Positions 6,526 to 14,301 are shown, counted from the first letter of the stretch. The stretch is DNA of 21,172 nucleotides from Thermoleophilaceae bacterium (GCA_013813135.1 JACCSF010000222.1:1-21172); one strand, 5' to 3'. Numbers and translations are program-made. Notes: generated by a model not told the origin, from the letters alone.

Positions 6526-6531
6526 TACAGT
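6526..6531 (+). promoter_or_regulatory. -10-like TACAGT of cysK, leaderless configuration
   Basis: TACAGT fits TAnnnT and ends six bases before the cysK ATG. No Shine-Dalgarno sequence is present and no convincing -35 is seen. Confidence 0.5.
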
Positions 6532-6537
6532 CGGGCC

Positions 6538-7485
6538 ATGACCGTCCCGCCGGTCACCCGCGCCATTCCCGAGAACCTGGCCGACCTCGTCGGCAACACG
6601 CCGATGGTGCGGCTGACGCGCCTGGCACCCGACTGCGAGGCGGAGCTGCTCGGCAAGCTCGAGGCGTACAACCCGGCGGGAAGCGTCAAGGACCGCATCG
6701 GCGTGTCGATGATCGACGTCGCCGAGGCCGAGGGACGCATCGAGCCCGGGCGCAACACGATCGTCGAGTCCACTTCCGGCAACACCGGCATCGCGCTCGC
6801 GTTCGTCTGCGCCGCCAAGGGCTACGACCTGATCCTCACCATGCCGCAGGGCATGAGCCGCGAGCGCGAGAACCTGCTGCGCCTATACGGCGCCGAGGTC
6901 GTGCTGGTGGAGTCGATGGGGGGCATGGACGAGGCTGTGCAGGAGGCGCGCCGCATCTGCCGCGCCCGCGGAGACTGCTGGGTGCCCAATCAGTTCTCCA
7001 ACCCGGCCAACCCGGACATCCACCGGCGCACGACCGCCGAGGAGATCTGGCGCGACACCGACGGCCGCCTGGACGTGCTGGTCGCCGGTGTCGGTACCGG
7101 GGGGACCATCAGCGGCTGCGGCGAGCGGCTCAAGGAGCGCAATCCCGAGCTGGCCGTCGTCGCCGTCGAGCCGAAGGCGTCGCCGGTGCTGTCCGGCGGG
7201 CTGCCGGGTCCGCACAAGATCCAGGGCATCGGCGCCGGGTTCGTGCCCGACGTCTTCAACCCCGACGTTGTGGACGAGATCATCGCCGTCGACGACGAGG
7301 ACGCGATCGAGACGGCGCGTCGCAGCGCCGCGCGCGAGGGCGTCCTGGTGGGAATCTCGGGAGGCGCGGCGCTGCACGCTGCGATCGAGATCGGCTCGCG
7401 GCCCGAGATGAGCGGCAAGCGGATCGTGGCGATCGTCCCCGACTCCGGCGAGCGCTACGTGAGCACGCCATTCTTCGCGCCGTGA
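6538..7485 (+). CDS. cysK: cysteine synthase (O-acetylserine sulfhydrylase)
   Basis: This is a PLP-dependent fold-type II enzyme that replaces the acetate of O-acetyl-L-serine with sulfide to make cysteine in the cytoplasm. It has 315 residues, the normal length. The opening LADLVGNTPMVRL is the family signature. The PLP lysine is in AGSVKDR (K51). The substrate-binding loop is STSGNTG (78-84). The PLP phosphate loop is GTGGT (186-190). SGGAA near residue 280 and a C-terminal VPDSGERY complete the set. ATG 6538 is chosen because the conserved N terminus starts a few residues later and TACAGT lies six bases upstream; the frame is open further upstream but without family sequence. The stop overlaps the cysE start by four bases (GTGA), indicating translational coupling. 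A cystathionine beta-synthase-like activity is less likely given length and context. Confidence 0.95.
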   Translation: MTVPPVTRAIPENLADLVGNTPMVRLTRLAPDCEAELLGKLEAYNPAGSVKDRIGVSMIDVAEAEGRIEPGRNTIVESTSGNTGIALAFVCAAKGYDLILTMPQGMSRERENLLRLYGAEVVLVESMGGMDEAVQEARRICRARGDCWVPNQFSNPANPDIHRRTTAEEIWRDTDGRLDVLVAGVGTGGTISGCGERLKERNPELAVVAVEPKASPVLSGGLPGPHKIQGIGAGFVPDVFNPDVVDEIIAVDDEDAIETARRSAAREGVLVGISGGAALHAAIEIGSRPEMSGKRIVAIVPDSGERYVSTPFFAP

Positions 7486-8219
7486 TCGGGTTCGCCACAT
7501 TCGCCCGCGTGGGGCAGGAGGTGCGCGAGGACCTCGCGGCGGCCCAGCAGCGCGACCCCGCGGCGCGCAGCGTCAGCCGGGTCGAGATCCTGCTCACCTA
7601 CGGCGGCGTCCAGGCGCTGCTCGCGCACCGCATCTCGCACGTGTTGCACGAAGCGGGCGTGCCGCTGATCCCCGGCATCCTCGCCAACCTGATGAAGGTG
7701 GTGACCGGCGTGGAGATCCATCCGGCGGCGCGCATCGGCCGCGGCCTGTTCATCGATCACGGCGCCGGAGTGGTGATCGGCGAGACGGCCGAGGTCGGCG
7801 ACCACGTGACGATGTACCAGGGGGTGACGCTCGGAGGCACCGGCTTCGCACGCGGCAAGCGCCACCCGACGGTGGGCAACCAGGTGATGATCGGCTCCGG
7901 CGCGAAGCTGCTGGGACCGATCGTGGTGGGCGCGCGCTCGAAGATCGGCGCGAACTCGGTGGTGATCCACGACGTCCCCGCCGACGCCACGGTGGTCGGG
8001 AACCCGGGACATCCCGTCCGCGTGGATGGGCGCCGGCCCGATGGCCCCGACGCCGACTGGGCCCACCTGCCCGACCCGGTCGCCGACGCGATCGGCGGGC
8101 TCGCCGACCGGCTCACGGAGCTGGAGGAGCTGATGGCCGAGCAGACCGGGCACAAGCCGGGGGGCGCCGAGGTGAGGCGATTGGAGCGCCGCCGCGGCCC
8201 GGATTCCGCCGGCGGCTAG
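7482..8219 (+). CDS. cysE: serine O-acetyltransferase
   Basis: This enzyme acetylates L-serine with acetyl-CoA to give O-acetylserine, the substrate of the preceding CysK. It has 245 residues. The N-terminal helical part (about 10-70) includes VEILLTYGGVQALLAHRISH. The left-handed beta-helix of hexapeptide repeats follows (about 76-180). The catalytic D92-H93 is in FIDHGAG and H128 is in KRHPTVGN. The 35-residue distance between the histidines equals that of E. coli H158 and H193. The GTG start overlaps the cysK stop in GTGA. The C terminus is unusual. After the beta-helix, about 60 residues rich in Glu/Arg include LADRLTELEELMAE, a likely helix, and the protein ends DSAGG. It lacks the terminal isoleucine that docks CysE into CysK. 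Confidence 0.94.
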   Translation: MIGFATFARVGQEVREDLAAAQQRDPAARSVSRVEILLTYGGVQALLAHRISHVLHEAGVPLIPGILANLMKVVTGVEIHPAARIGRGLFIDHGAGVVIGETAEVGDHVTMYQGVTLGGTGFARGKRHPTVGNQVMIGSGAKLLGPIVVGARSKIGANSVVIHDVPADATVVGNPGHPVRVDGRRPDGPDADWAHLPDPVADAIGGLADRLTELEELMAEQTGHKPGGAEVRRLERRRGPDSAGG

Positions 8220-8226
8220 CGCCCCC

Positions 8227-9099
8227 TCAGTAGTACACGCTGCGCGTGCGGTGGCGCGGGATGCGCTTGTACTCGGGCGCCTGCCCGCGGTTCCAGAGCC
8301 GGACGTCCAGCACGCGCGGCGGCGTGCCGGCACGGTCGGCGAGCTGCTCGCAGGCATGCAGCGCGCATGCCCGGATCTCCCGCTCCGCGCGTCCCTGCGG
8401 GAGCAGCGCGCCGCCGTCGATGCGCGTCGCCAGCGCGGGGTCGTAGCGCAGCACGCCCTCCACGCGCAGGACGTGCGGGACCAGGTTGTCCGCGAAGATC
8501 GTGAGCCGGTCGAGGTCGGCAAAGCGCGCCAGGCCGCCCAGGGCGAGGTCGCTGGGGACGATCTGGGCGCGCTTGAAGAAGCCGCGGTCGTCGAAGAAGC
8601 GCATGCCGCGCGCCAGCAGGGTGGCCAGGCGCTCGGCCGACCCGCCCGCCTCCTCGACCAGGTCCAGGGCCGAGCGCTCCCCGAGGAACCGGCCCAGGTC
8701 GCGCAGCGCCTGCGCGTAGAGGCGCATCAGCGGGTGCCCCGGTTCCTGGCCGAGCACCGCCGCCACGGATGCCGCGTCGAGCGCGCGCAGCTCCGAGAGG
8801 CTCCACGGGCCGTGGGCCCGAGCGTGGTCGGCCATGGCCGAGGCCACCGTCAGGTAACCCGAGCGCCCGGGCCGCTTGCGCAGCGTCGGGAACCACCCCG
8901 AGCCGAAGTTGATCGCGTCGAGCTGGAGCAGGTGGTCGGCCACGAGGTCGCGCGGTCCTTCGAGGAAATGCGCGTCGGGATCGAGTCCCGGAGCCGGTCC
9001 CGCATCGGGGTCGCGCGCCGCGCTCAGGTCGATCGAGACGAAGCGAGCCGCCTCCGCGATCGAGCGGCACTGGGCGCGCACCTCGTCGAGCAGCTGCAT
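8227..9099 (-). CDS. queuosine salvage protein (Qng1/DUF2419 family glycosidase)
   Basis: This 290-residue protein matches what I know of the Q_salvage (DUF2419) family. Its studied members hydrolyse queuosine 5'-monophosphate to release the queuine base for re-use in tRNA. Landmarks are DAINFGSGWFPTL (61-73), FFKRAQIVPSDLA (174-186), TIFADNLVPHVLRVEGVLRYD (200-220), EREIRACALHACEQL (239-253), LDVRLWN (264-270) and the C-terminal PRHRTRSVYY (281-290), which corresponds to the family's conserved end. The start at 9099 has GGAAGGGG just upstream. It is convergent with cysE (seven bases between them) and divergent from the ABC ATPase, with only 23 bases between starts. No queuosine synthesis genes are visible here, which fits a stand-alone salvage role. 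Confidence 0.85.
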   Translation of the reverse strand: MQLLDEVRAQCRSIAEAARFVSIDLSAARDPDAGPAPGLDPDAHFLEGPRDLVADHLLQLDAINFGSGWFPTLRKRPGRSGYLTVASAMADHARAHGPWSLSELRALDAASVAAVLGQEPGHPLMRLYAQALRDLGRFLGERSALDLVEEAGGSAERLATLLARGMRFFDDRGFFKRAQIVPSDLALGGLARFADLDRLTIFADNLVPHVLRVEGVLRYDPALATRIDGGALLPQGRAEREIRACALHACEQLADRAGTPPRVLDVRLWNRGQAPEYKRIPRHRTRSVYY

Positions 9100-9109
9100 G
9101 ACCCCTTCC

Positions 9110-9115
9110 TACACT
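9110..9115 (+). promoter_or_regulatory. -10-like TACACT of the ABC ATPase, leaderless configuration
   Basis: TACACT fits TAnnnT and ends seven bases before the GTG at 9123. There is no Shine-Dalgarno sequence for the + strand gene. A -35 would have to lie inside the divergent qng1-like gene. Confidence 0.45.
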
Positions 9116-9122
9116 GCCCCGC

Positions 9123-9940
9123 GTGTCCGCCGCATTCGATTGCCGTGAGCTGTCTAAGCGCTACGGCGGAACCGTGGCGCTCGCGGGTGTCGATCTGGCG
9201 GTGCGGCCGGGCGAGCTGGTCGGGCTGCTCGGCCCCAACGGAGCCGGCAAGTCCACGCTCGTCAAGATCGCCTGCGGCCTGGTGTCGGCGAGCCGGCGGG
9301 GTCGCCGGCCGCCCGCGCGGCGATCGGCTACCTCGCCGAGCTGTTTCGCTTTCCGGAGTGGCTGCGCGCCGACGAGCTGCTGACCCTGCACCAGCGCCTG
9401 GCGCGCTCCGACGGCGGCGACGCCGAGCGGGCAGAGCTGCTCGAGCTGGTGGGGCTGGGCGAGGCGGCCGGCACACGCGTGGGCGCGATGTCCAAGGGCA
9501 TGCAGCAGCGGCTCGGGATCGCCCAGGCGCTGGTCGGCACTCCGCGGCTGCTGATGCTGGACGAGCCCACGAGCGCGCTCGACCCAGTCGGGCGCCGCGT
9601 CGTGCGGGATCTCCTGCTGGAGCTCAAGCGCCGCGAGGTGGCGGTGCTGCTCAACTCGCACCTGCTCAGCGAGGTCGAGCGGGTCTGCGACCGCGTGGCC
9701 ATCCTTGTGGGCGGACGAATCGTGGCGCGCGGCAGCCCAGCCGAGCTCGCGCGGGCGCGCGGGGTGGAGGTGGAGCTCGATTCCGGCGTGCGCTCCTTTC
9801 CCGCGGCGACCCGCGAGCAGGTACCGCAGATCGTGGCCCAGCTGGTGGCGGGGGGCGAGCGCGTATACGGGGTGCGAGTGCTGTCGTCGACGCTGGAGGA
9901 CACCTACCTGGAGGCGGTAGAGGGCGAGGCGGTCTCTTGA
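9123..9940 (+). pseudogene. ABC-2 exporter ATP-binding protein, frameshifted
   Basis: The protein would hydrolyse ATP on the cytoplasmic face to drive the adjoining ABC-2 permease. The first phase from GTG 9123 carries the Walker A motif GPNGAGKS (37-44) and reaches CGLVS. The phase then fails near 9290-9300 and would stop at 9383. The next phase continues with GEPAGSPAARAAIGYLAELFRFPEWL, the signature SKGMQQRLG, Walker B RLLMLDEPTSALDP and the H-loop LNSHLLSEVERV. It ends with the usual regulatory tail TYLEAVEGEAVS. Compared with relatives, the segment between GLV and the G-E-P-A-G appears several residues short. A small out-of-frame deletion is therefore likelier than a single miscalled base. 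All later motifs are intact and the stop overlaps the permease start. Confidence 0.85.
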
Positions 9941-10794
9941 GCGGCACGCTGACGATCGCGGCCTACGCGTTGCGCGAGTCCACGCGCCGGCGCGTGTTCG
10001 TGGTGGTGCTGATCCTCACCGCCGCCTTCCTGGTGCTCTACGGGGTCGGCACCGAGGCGGCGTTCGACTCGATCGACGCCGAGGCGGCGGGCGCGGTGCT
10101 GAACGTCGACGACCAGGTCCTCACCGGCTCGACGCTGCTGGGCCTCGCGATGTTCACCACGCTGTTCCTGGGGTGCGTGCTGGCGGTCTTCCTGACCCTG
10201 GGCGCGGTGCGGGGCGACGCCGAGCGCGGCCTGCTGCAGCCGCTGGTGGTGCGTCCGCTCGGCCGGACCGCGCTGCTCGGGGGGCGCTTCGTCGCGGCGG
10301 CGGGAGTGTGCGCCGTCTACGTGGCCGCGGTATACAGCGCGGCGACGGTGATCACCGGCGCCGCGGGGGGCTGGTGGCCCGCGGACCCGGTAATGCCCGG
10401 CCTCGGGCTCGTGGCGGGCGTGATCCTGATCGCGGCGCTGTCGCTGCTCGGTTCGATCTTCCTGTCCGCCACGGCCAACGGGATCGCGGTCTTCATGGCC
10501 TTCGGCGCCGGCCTGGCGGCCGGCCTGCTCGGGCAGATCGGCGACGCGCTCAACGTCGAGACGCTCAAGAACGTGGCCGAGGTGGCCTCCTGGCTACTGC
10601 CGTTCGAGGCGCTCTACCAGGGTGGGCTGAACTCGCTCACCGAACGCGTGGGCGGAAATACTGCCCTGATCGTGCAGCTCGGCCCGTTCGGCGGCGCGCA
10701 GGAGGGCGGGGCGCTGCTGTGGGCGTGGAGCGCGGCCTACCTCGCCCTGCTCGCCGGAGCGGCCCGGGCGGCGTTTGCGCGGCGCGATCTCTGA
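9937..10794 (+). CDS. ABC-2 type permease (NosY-like, COG1277 style)
   Basis: This 285-residue membrane protein has about six hydrophobic segments: residues around 20-40 (VFVVVLILTAAFLVLYGVG), 68-92, 110-135, 150-175, 178-200 and a last one near the C terminus (AAYLALLAGAARAAF). The N-terminal AAYALRESTRRRVF just before the first helix is typical of ABC-2 permeases grouped with NosY and the multicopper enzyme maturation exporters. It pairs with the ATPase just upstream. The TTG start shares four bases (TTGA) with the ATPase stop, so translation is probably coupled. If the ATPase is really truncated, this permease would lack its partner. The exported substrate is unknown. Confidence 0.85.
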   Translation: MSGTLTIAAYALRESTRRRVFVVVLILTAAFLVLYGVGTEAAFDSIDAEAAGAVLNVDDQVLTGSTLLGLAMFTTLFLGCVLAVFLTLGAVRGDAERGLLQPLVVRPLGRTALLGGRFVAAAGVCAVYVAAVYSAATVITGAAGGWWPADPVMPGLGLVAGVILIAALSLLGSIFLSATANGIAVFMAFGAGLAAGLLGQIGDALNVETLKNVAEVASWLLPFEALYQGGLNSLTERVGGNTALIVQLGPFGGAQEGGALLWAWSAAYLALLAGAARAAFARRDL

Positions 10795-10812
10795 GCGGTG
10801 GTCGGCAACCCC

Positions 10813-10841
10813 TTGACCCGCGCTGAGCGCCGAGATAGTTT
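10813..10841 (+). promoter_or_regulatory. promoter of the beta-helix gene
   Basis: TTGACC at 10813-10818 and TAGTTT at 10836-10841 are separated by exactly 17 bases. This is the best -35/-10 pair seen in the window. The transcript would begin near 10848, where the coding phase of the lipoprotein signal begins. Confidence 0.5.
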
Positions 10842-10847
10842 CGAGCG

Positions 10848-11990
10848 ATCAGGGGCGCGGTTGTCGTAGTCGCGGTACTGGCCGGGTTGCTCGGCTCGGG
10901 TTGCGCCAGGCTTGACGGGTGACCCGACGACGGTGTCTCACGAAGGCGCCTCGATTGCGGGCCAGGTGGTCAGCAACGTCGGAGGCGACGTCGAGTACTG
11001 GGTGGAGTACGGGCCGACGAAGACCTACGGCTCCGAAAGCGAACACCGGACCGCCTCGACCACCAAGAACGCCCCGGCCCCGGCCCCGGCCCCGGCCGCG
11101 GTCGCGTTCCAGGGGCTGGCGCGATCGACGGTCTACCACTACCGCCTGTGCGCGCAGGACTCGCAGCAACACGGCGGACCCGGCTGTGGGGAGGGCCATT
11201 TCAAGACGCAGAGCTTCGCCTGCGGCGAGACGGTGAGGGGCGACGTTCGCTTCACAGGCCACGTGAGCTGCCTGCTCGGCGTCGCCACGCCGGGGTTGAG
11301 GATCGGCGCGGCCGGGATCGATGTCAACCTCAACGGCTTCTCGCTGACCGGCCCGGTGTCCGTCGGCGGCGGCGGCGAACCCGCCATTGGCAACAGCGGG
11401 GTTTCGACGACGTGACGATCCGCAACGGGAGCGTCGGCAACTTCGGCGACGGGATCCACATCGAGGACGCCAGCCGCAACCGGATCGCCGACATGAGCTC
11501 GTTCGGGCCCCAGGACGGCATCGACATCCGCCGCGGGGAGGCGAACGAGGTCAGGCACTCCGACGGGCGTGGCCGCAACGCCGGGATGGTGATCACCGCC
11601 TCGAACGGCGCAATCGTGGCGGACAGCAAGGCGTCGGGCGTTTTCGGAAGCGGGCTGACGTTCACCGACGTCGACGCCGGGCGCCTGGTTCGCAACGAGG
11701 TCATCGGGGCCGACGCCGCCTGCTGCCAGACGTTTGGAATCGCGGTGAGGGGCAACGGCAACGTCATCAGAGACAACCGCGTGGGCGGCTGGAACGCCGG
11801 CGAGCTGGTGGTCGGCGCGGGGAGCGACAACGCGCTGATCGGGAAAGAGCTCTTCGATGCCGGCATCTCCCAGCAGCCCGGGGACCCGGACTCGCAGGGC
11901 GACGGCATCTTCGTCGGGGTCTTCACCGCCGGCACGCTCCTGAGCGGGAACGGCAATCCGCTCCAGTGCAGCAACGTGTTCTGTCCGTAG
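10848..11990 (+). pseudogene. broken lipoprotein with Fn3-like and right-handed beta-helix domains
   Basis: The order of parts is clear although three phases are needed. At 10848-10919 the first phase encodes a signal peptide with lipobox (VVVVAVLAGLLGSGCARL) and then meets TGA at 10920. The second phase, from about 10912, encodes an Fn3-like domain (TTVSHEGASIAGQV, then VEYWVEYGPTKTYG, then STVYHYRLC). It continues with an Ala-Pro stretch and ACGETVRGDVRF through IDVNLNGFSLTG, the usual entry to NosD-type beta-helices. It stops at 11415. The third phase, from about 11405, encodes the helix coils (VTIRNGSVGNFGDGIHIEDASRNRI, GNGNVIRDNRVGG and others) to TAG 11990. There is no ATG/GTG/TTG in phase before the signal peptide; ATC at 10848 sits where a leaderless start would be. 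Three lesions favour a true pseudogene. Confidence 0.7.
11071..11094 (+). repeat. (GCCCCG)4 tandem repeat
   Basis: Four perfect copies of a six-base unit lie inside the broken surface-protein gene and encode alternating Ala-Pro. This is a low-complexity linker and a site where copy number could change by slippage without changing the frame. Confidence 0.9.
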
Positions 11991-12050
11991 CCACACCGCG
12001 CGCACCCCGCCGAGCCGAGTGCTTGCGCATAGCCCAGCCGCCCGCGCTTC

Positions 12051-12056
12051 TATCCT
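12051..12056 (+). promoter_or_regulatory. -10-like TATCCT of the helicase gene, leaderless configuration
   Basis: TATCCT ends seven bases before GTG 12064, and no Shine-Dalgarno sequence is present. TTGCGC at 12023 is too far upstream (22 bases) to be a standard -35. Confidence 0.45.
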
Positions 12057-12063
12057 CGCGAGG

Positions 12064-14286
12064 GTGAGTGCACCCGTCGCGACCGAGAGCCTGCTGGAGG
12101 GGCTGAACGAGCCCCAGCGGCAGGCGGTGCTGCACGGTGAGGGCCCGCTGCTGATCCTCGCCGGCGCCGGCTCGGGTAAGACGCGCGTGCTGACGCACCG
12201 GATCGCGCACCTGGTCGGCACGGGCCAGGCCGGACCGGGCGAGATCCTCGCGATCACGTTCACCAACAAGGCCGCGCAGGAGATGCGCGAGCGCGTGGAG
12301 GTGCTGGTCGGCCGGCGGGCACGGGCGATGTGGGTGATGACCTTCCACTCGGCCTGCACACGCATGCTGCGCGCCGACGCCGAGCGGCTCGGCTACACGA
12401 GGAGCTTCACGATCTATGACGAGCAGGACTCGCTTCGCTTGGTCAAGAACTGCGTCGACGAGCTCGACATCGACCCCAAGCGCTTCGCCCCGCGCGGCAT
12501 CCGGCGACAGATCTCGGATGCCAAGGACGCGCTGCTCGACGCCGAGGGATACCGCCTCAAGGTCGGCAGCTTCTTCGAGCAGACCGCCGCGGACGTGTAC
12601 GACCTCTACGAGCAGCGCCTGCACTCGGCCAACGCGATGGACTTCGACGACCTGCTGTTCCGATGCGTGAACCTGTTCGAGCTGTTCGACGAGGTCCGCG
12701 ACCGCTACCGGCGCTCGTTCCGCCACGTGCTGGTCGACGAGTACCAGGACACCAACGCCGCCCAGTACCGCTGGCTGCAGCTGCTCAGCGAGGAGCACCG
12801 CAACATCGCCGTGGTGGGCGACGACGACCAGTCGATCTACCGCTTCCGCGGCGCCGACATCCGCAACATCCTCGACTTCGAGGATCACTTCCCGGACGCG
12901 ACCGTGGTCAAGCTCGAGCAGAACTACCGCTCGACGCAGACGATCCTGAACGCCTCCAACGCGGTTATCTCGAACAACCGCTCGCGCAAGGACAAGTCGC
13001 TCTGGTCAGAGCTCGGCGGGGGCGACCCGGTGCACGTGCGCGAGCTCGAGGACGAGCACGCCGAGGCGCGCTTCGTGGTGTCCGCGATCGAGCGCCTGGT
13101 GGACGAGGGCGGCTCGCGCGACGACATCGCCGTCTTCTACCGCGCCAACGCGCAGAGCCGCGTGCTCGAGGACATGCTGGTGCGCTACGGGGTCGCGTAC
13201 CAGGTGATCGGCGGCACGCGCTTCTACGAGCGGGCCGAGATCAAGGACGCGATGGCTTACCTCACGCTGCTCGTGAACCCGTCCGACACGGTCGCCTTCG
13301 GGCGGGTCATCAATTCGCCTCGGCGCGGCATCGGGCAGACCTCGCAGGCGCGCCTGGTCGGGCACGCCAACACGATCGGCGCGCCGGTGTGGGAGGTTGC
13401 GGCGGCGCCCGAGAGGGTGCCCGGGCTCGCGACGGCCGCGGGCAAGGCGGTCGGGCGCTTCATGTCGGTGATGGAGCGGCTGCGCGAGCGCGTGGACGGC
13501 GCCGTGCGGGAGGACGCGGGCTCGGCCCGCGTCGGACCGATGGCTTCGATCGGAGTGGGCGACCTGCTCGCCGAGACGCTCGAGGAGAGCGGCTACACCG
13601 AGGCGCTTCACGCCGAGCGCACGGTGGAGTCCCAGGTGCGGCTCGAGAACCTCGAGGAGCTGGTCGGGGTCGCGCGCGAGTACGACGTCACGGCCGAGCA
13701 GCCGTCGGTGGAGGAGTTCCTCCAGCAGATCGCGCTCTTCTCCGAGCAGGACAACCTGCGCGACGAGCAAGGCCTCGTCACGCTGATGACGCTCCACAAC
13801 GCCAAGGGCCTCGAGTTCGGCACCGTCTTCATCATCGGGATGGAGGACGGCGTGTTCCCGCACTCGCGCTCGATCGAGGCGGGCGACCTCGAGGAGGAGC
13901 GCCGGCTCGCCTACGTCGGGATCACCCGCGCCAAGCGCGAGCTGTACCTCACCTACGCGCGCACGCGGGCCCTGTTCGGCAACCGCGACTGGAACCTGCG
14001 CAGCCGTTTCGTGGACGAGATCCCGATCGAGCTGACCGACCGCGAGGAGCAGGGCCCTGTGGGCCGCGAGGCCGCGGCCACCTGGGGCAGCGGCACCGCC
14101 GCTCCTCCCGAGCCGAGCGGGCCGGGAGCGATCTTCGGCCTGGGCGACGACGTCATGCACGCGAACTTCGGCGAGGGCGTGGTGGTCGGGGTGGAGCCGG
14201 GCGGCCTCGTGGTGGTCCGCTTCGCCTCGGACGGCTCGGAGCGCAAGCTGATGGCGGACTACGCGCCGCTCAAGAAGCGCTCCTGA
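12064..14286 (+). CDS. pcrA: UvrD/PcrA-type superfamily 1 DNA helicase
   Basis: This is an ATP-driven 3'-5' DNA helicase for repair, replication restart and removal of proteins from DNA. It has 740 residues, the usual PcrA length. The Q-motif region is LNEPQRQAV, Walker A AGAGSGKT is at 33-40, motif II DEYQD at 225-229, motif III around VGDDDQSIYRFRGA, motif IV QNYRST at 286-291, motif V TLMTLHNAKGLEF at 573-585 and motif VI YVGITRAKREL at 617-627. The C-terminal GDDVMHANFGEGVVVGV (from about 694) is the PcrA-type tudor-like domain that contacts RNA polymerase. GTG 12064 is preferred to the earlier in-frame ATG at 12019 because the family starts close to LLEGLNEPQ and TATCCT is seven bases upstream. 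It could equally be called uvrD; gram-positive naming favours pcrA. Confidence 0.95.
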   Translation: MSAPVATESLLEGLNEPQRQAVLHGEGPLLILAGAGSGKTRVLTHRIAHLVGTGQAGPGEILAITFTNKAAQEMRERVEVLVGRRARAMWVMTFHSACTRMLRADAERLGYTRSFTIYDEQDSLRLVKNCVDELDIDPKRFAPRGIRRQISDAKDALLDAEGYRLKVGSFFEQTAADVYDLYEQRLHSANAMDFDDLLFRCVNLFELFDEVRDRYRRSFRHVLVDEYQDTNAAQYRWLQLLSEEHRNIAVVGDDDQSIYRFRGADIRNILDFEDHFPDATVVKLEQNYRSTQTILNASNAVISNNRSRKDKSLWSELGGGDPVHVRELEDEHAEARFVVSAIERLVDEGGSRDDIAVFYRANAQSRVLEDMLVRYGVAYQVIGGTRFYERAEIKDAMAYLTLLVNPSDTVAFGRVINSPRRGIGQTSQARLVGHANTIGAPVWEVAAAPERVPGLATAAGKAVGRFMSVMERLRERVDGAVREDAGSARVGPMASIGVGDLLAETLEESGYTEALHAERTVESQVRLENLEELVGVAREYDVTAEQPSVEEFLQQIALFSEQDNLRDEQGLVTLMTLHNAKGLEFGTVFIIGMEDGVFPHSRSIEAGDLEEERRLAYVGITRAKRELYLTYARTRALFGNRDWNLRSRFVDEIPIELTDREEQGPVGREAAATWGSGTAAPPEPSGPGAIFGLGDDVMHANFGEGVVVGVEPGGLVVVRFASDGSERKLMADYAPLKKRS

Positions 14287-14287
14287 G

Positions 14288-14293
14288 TAGGCT
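14288..14293 (+). promoter_or_regulatory. -10-like TAGGCT of folD, leaderless configuration
   Basis: TAGGCT ends eight bases before GTG 14302 and overlaps the end of the helicase gene region by only a few bases. This gives folD its own possible start in addition to readthrough from the helicase gene. Confidence 0.35.
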
Positions 14294-14301
14294 GCCGCGC
14301 C

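Noticed and set aside
11071..11094. (GCCCCG)4 as a phase-variation switch
   Set aside because: The unit is six bases, so slippage keeps the frame; the two frameshifts of this gene lie elsewhere.
12019..12063. Earlier ATG for the helicase
   Set aside because: It adds 15 residues not typical of the family and runs through the TATCCT element; GTG 12064 is preferred.
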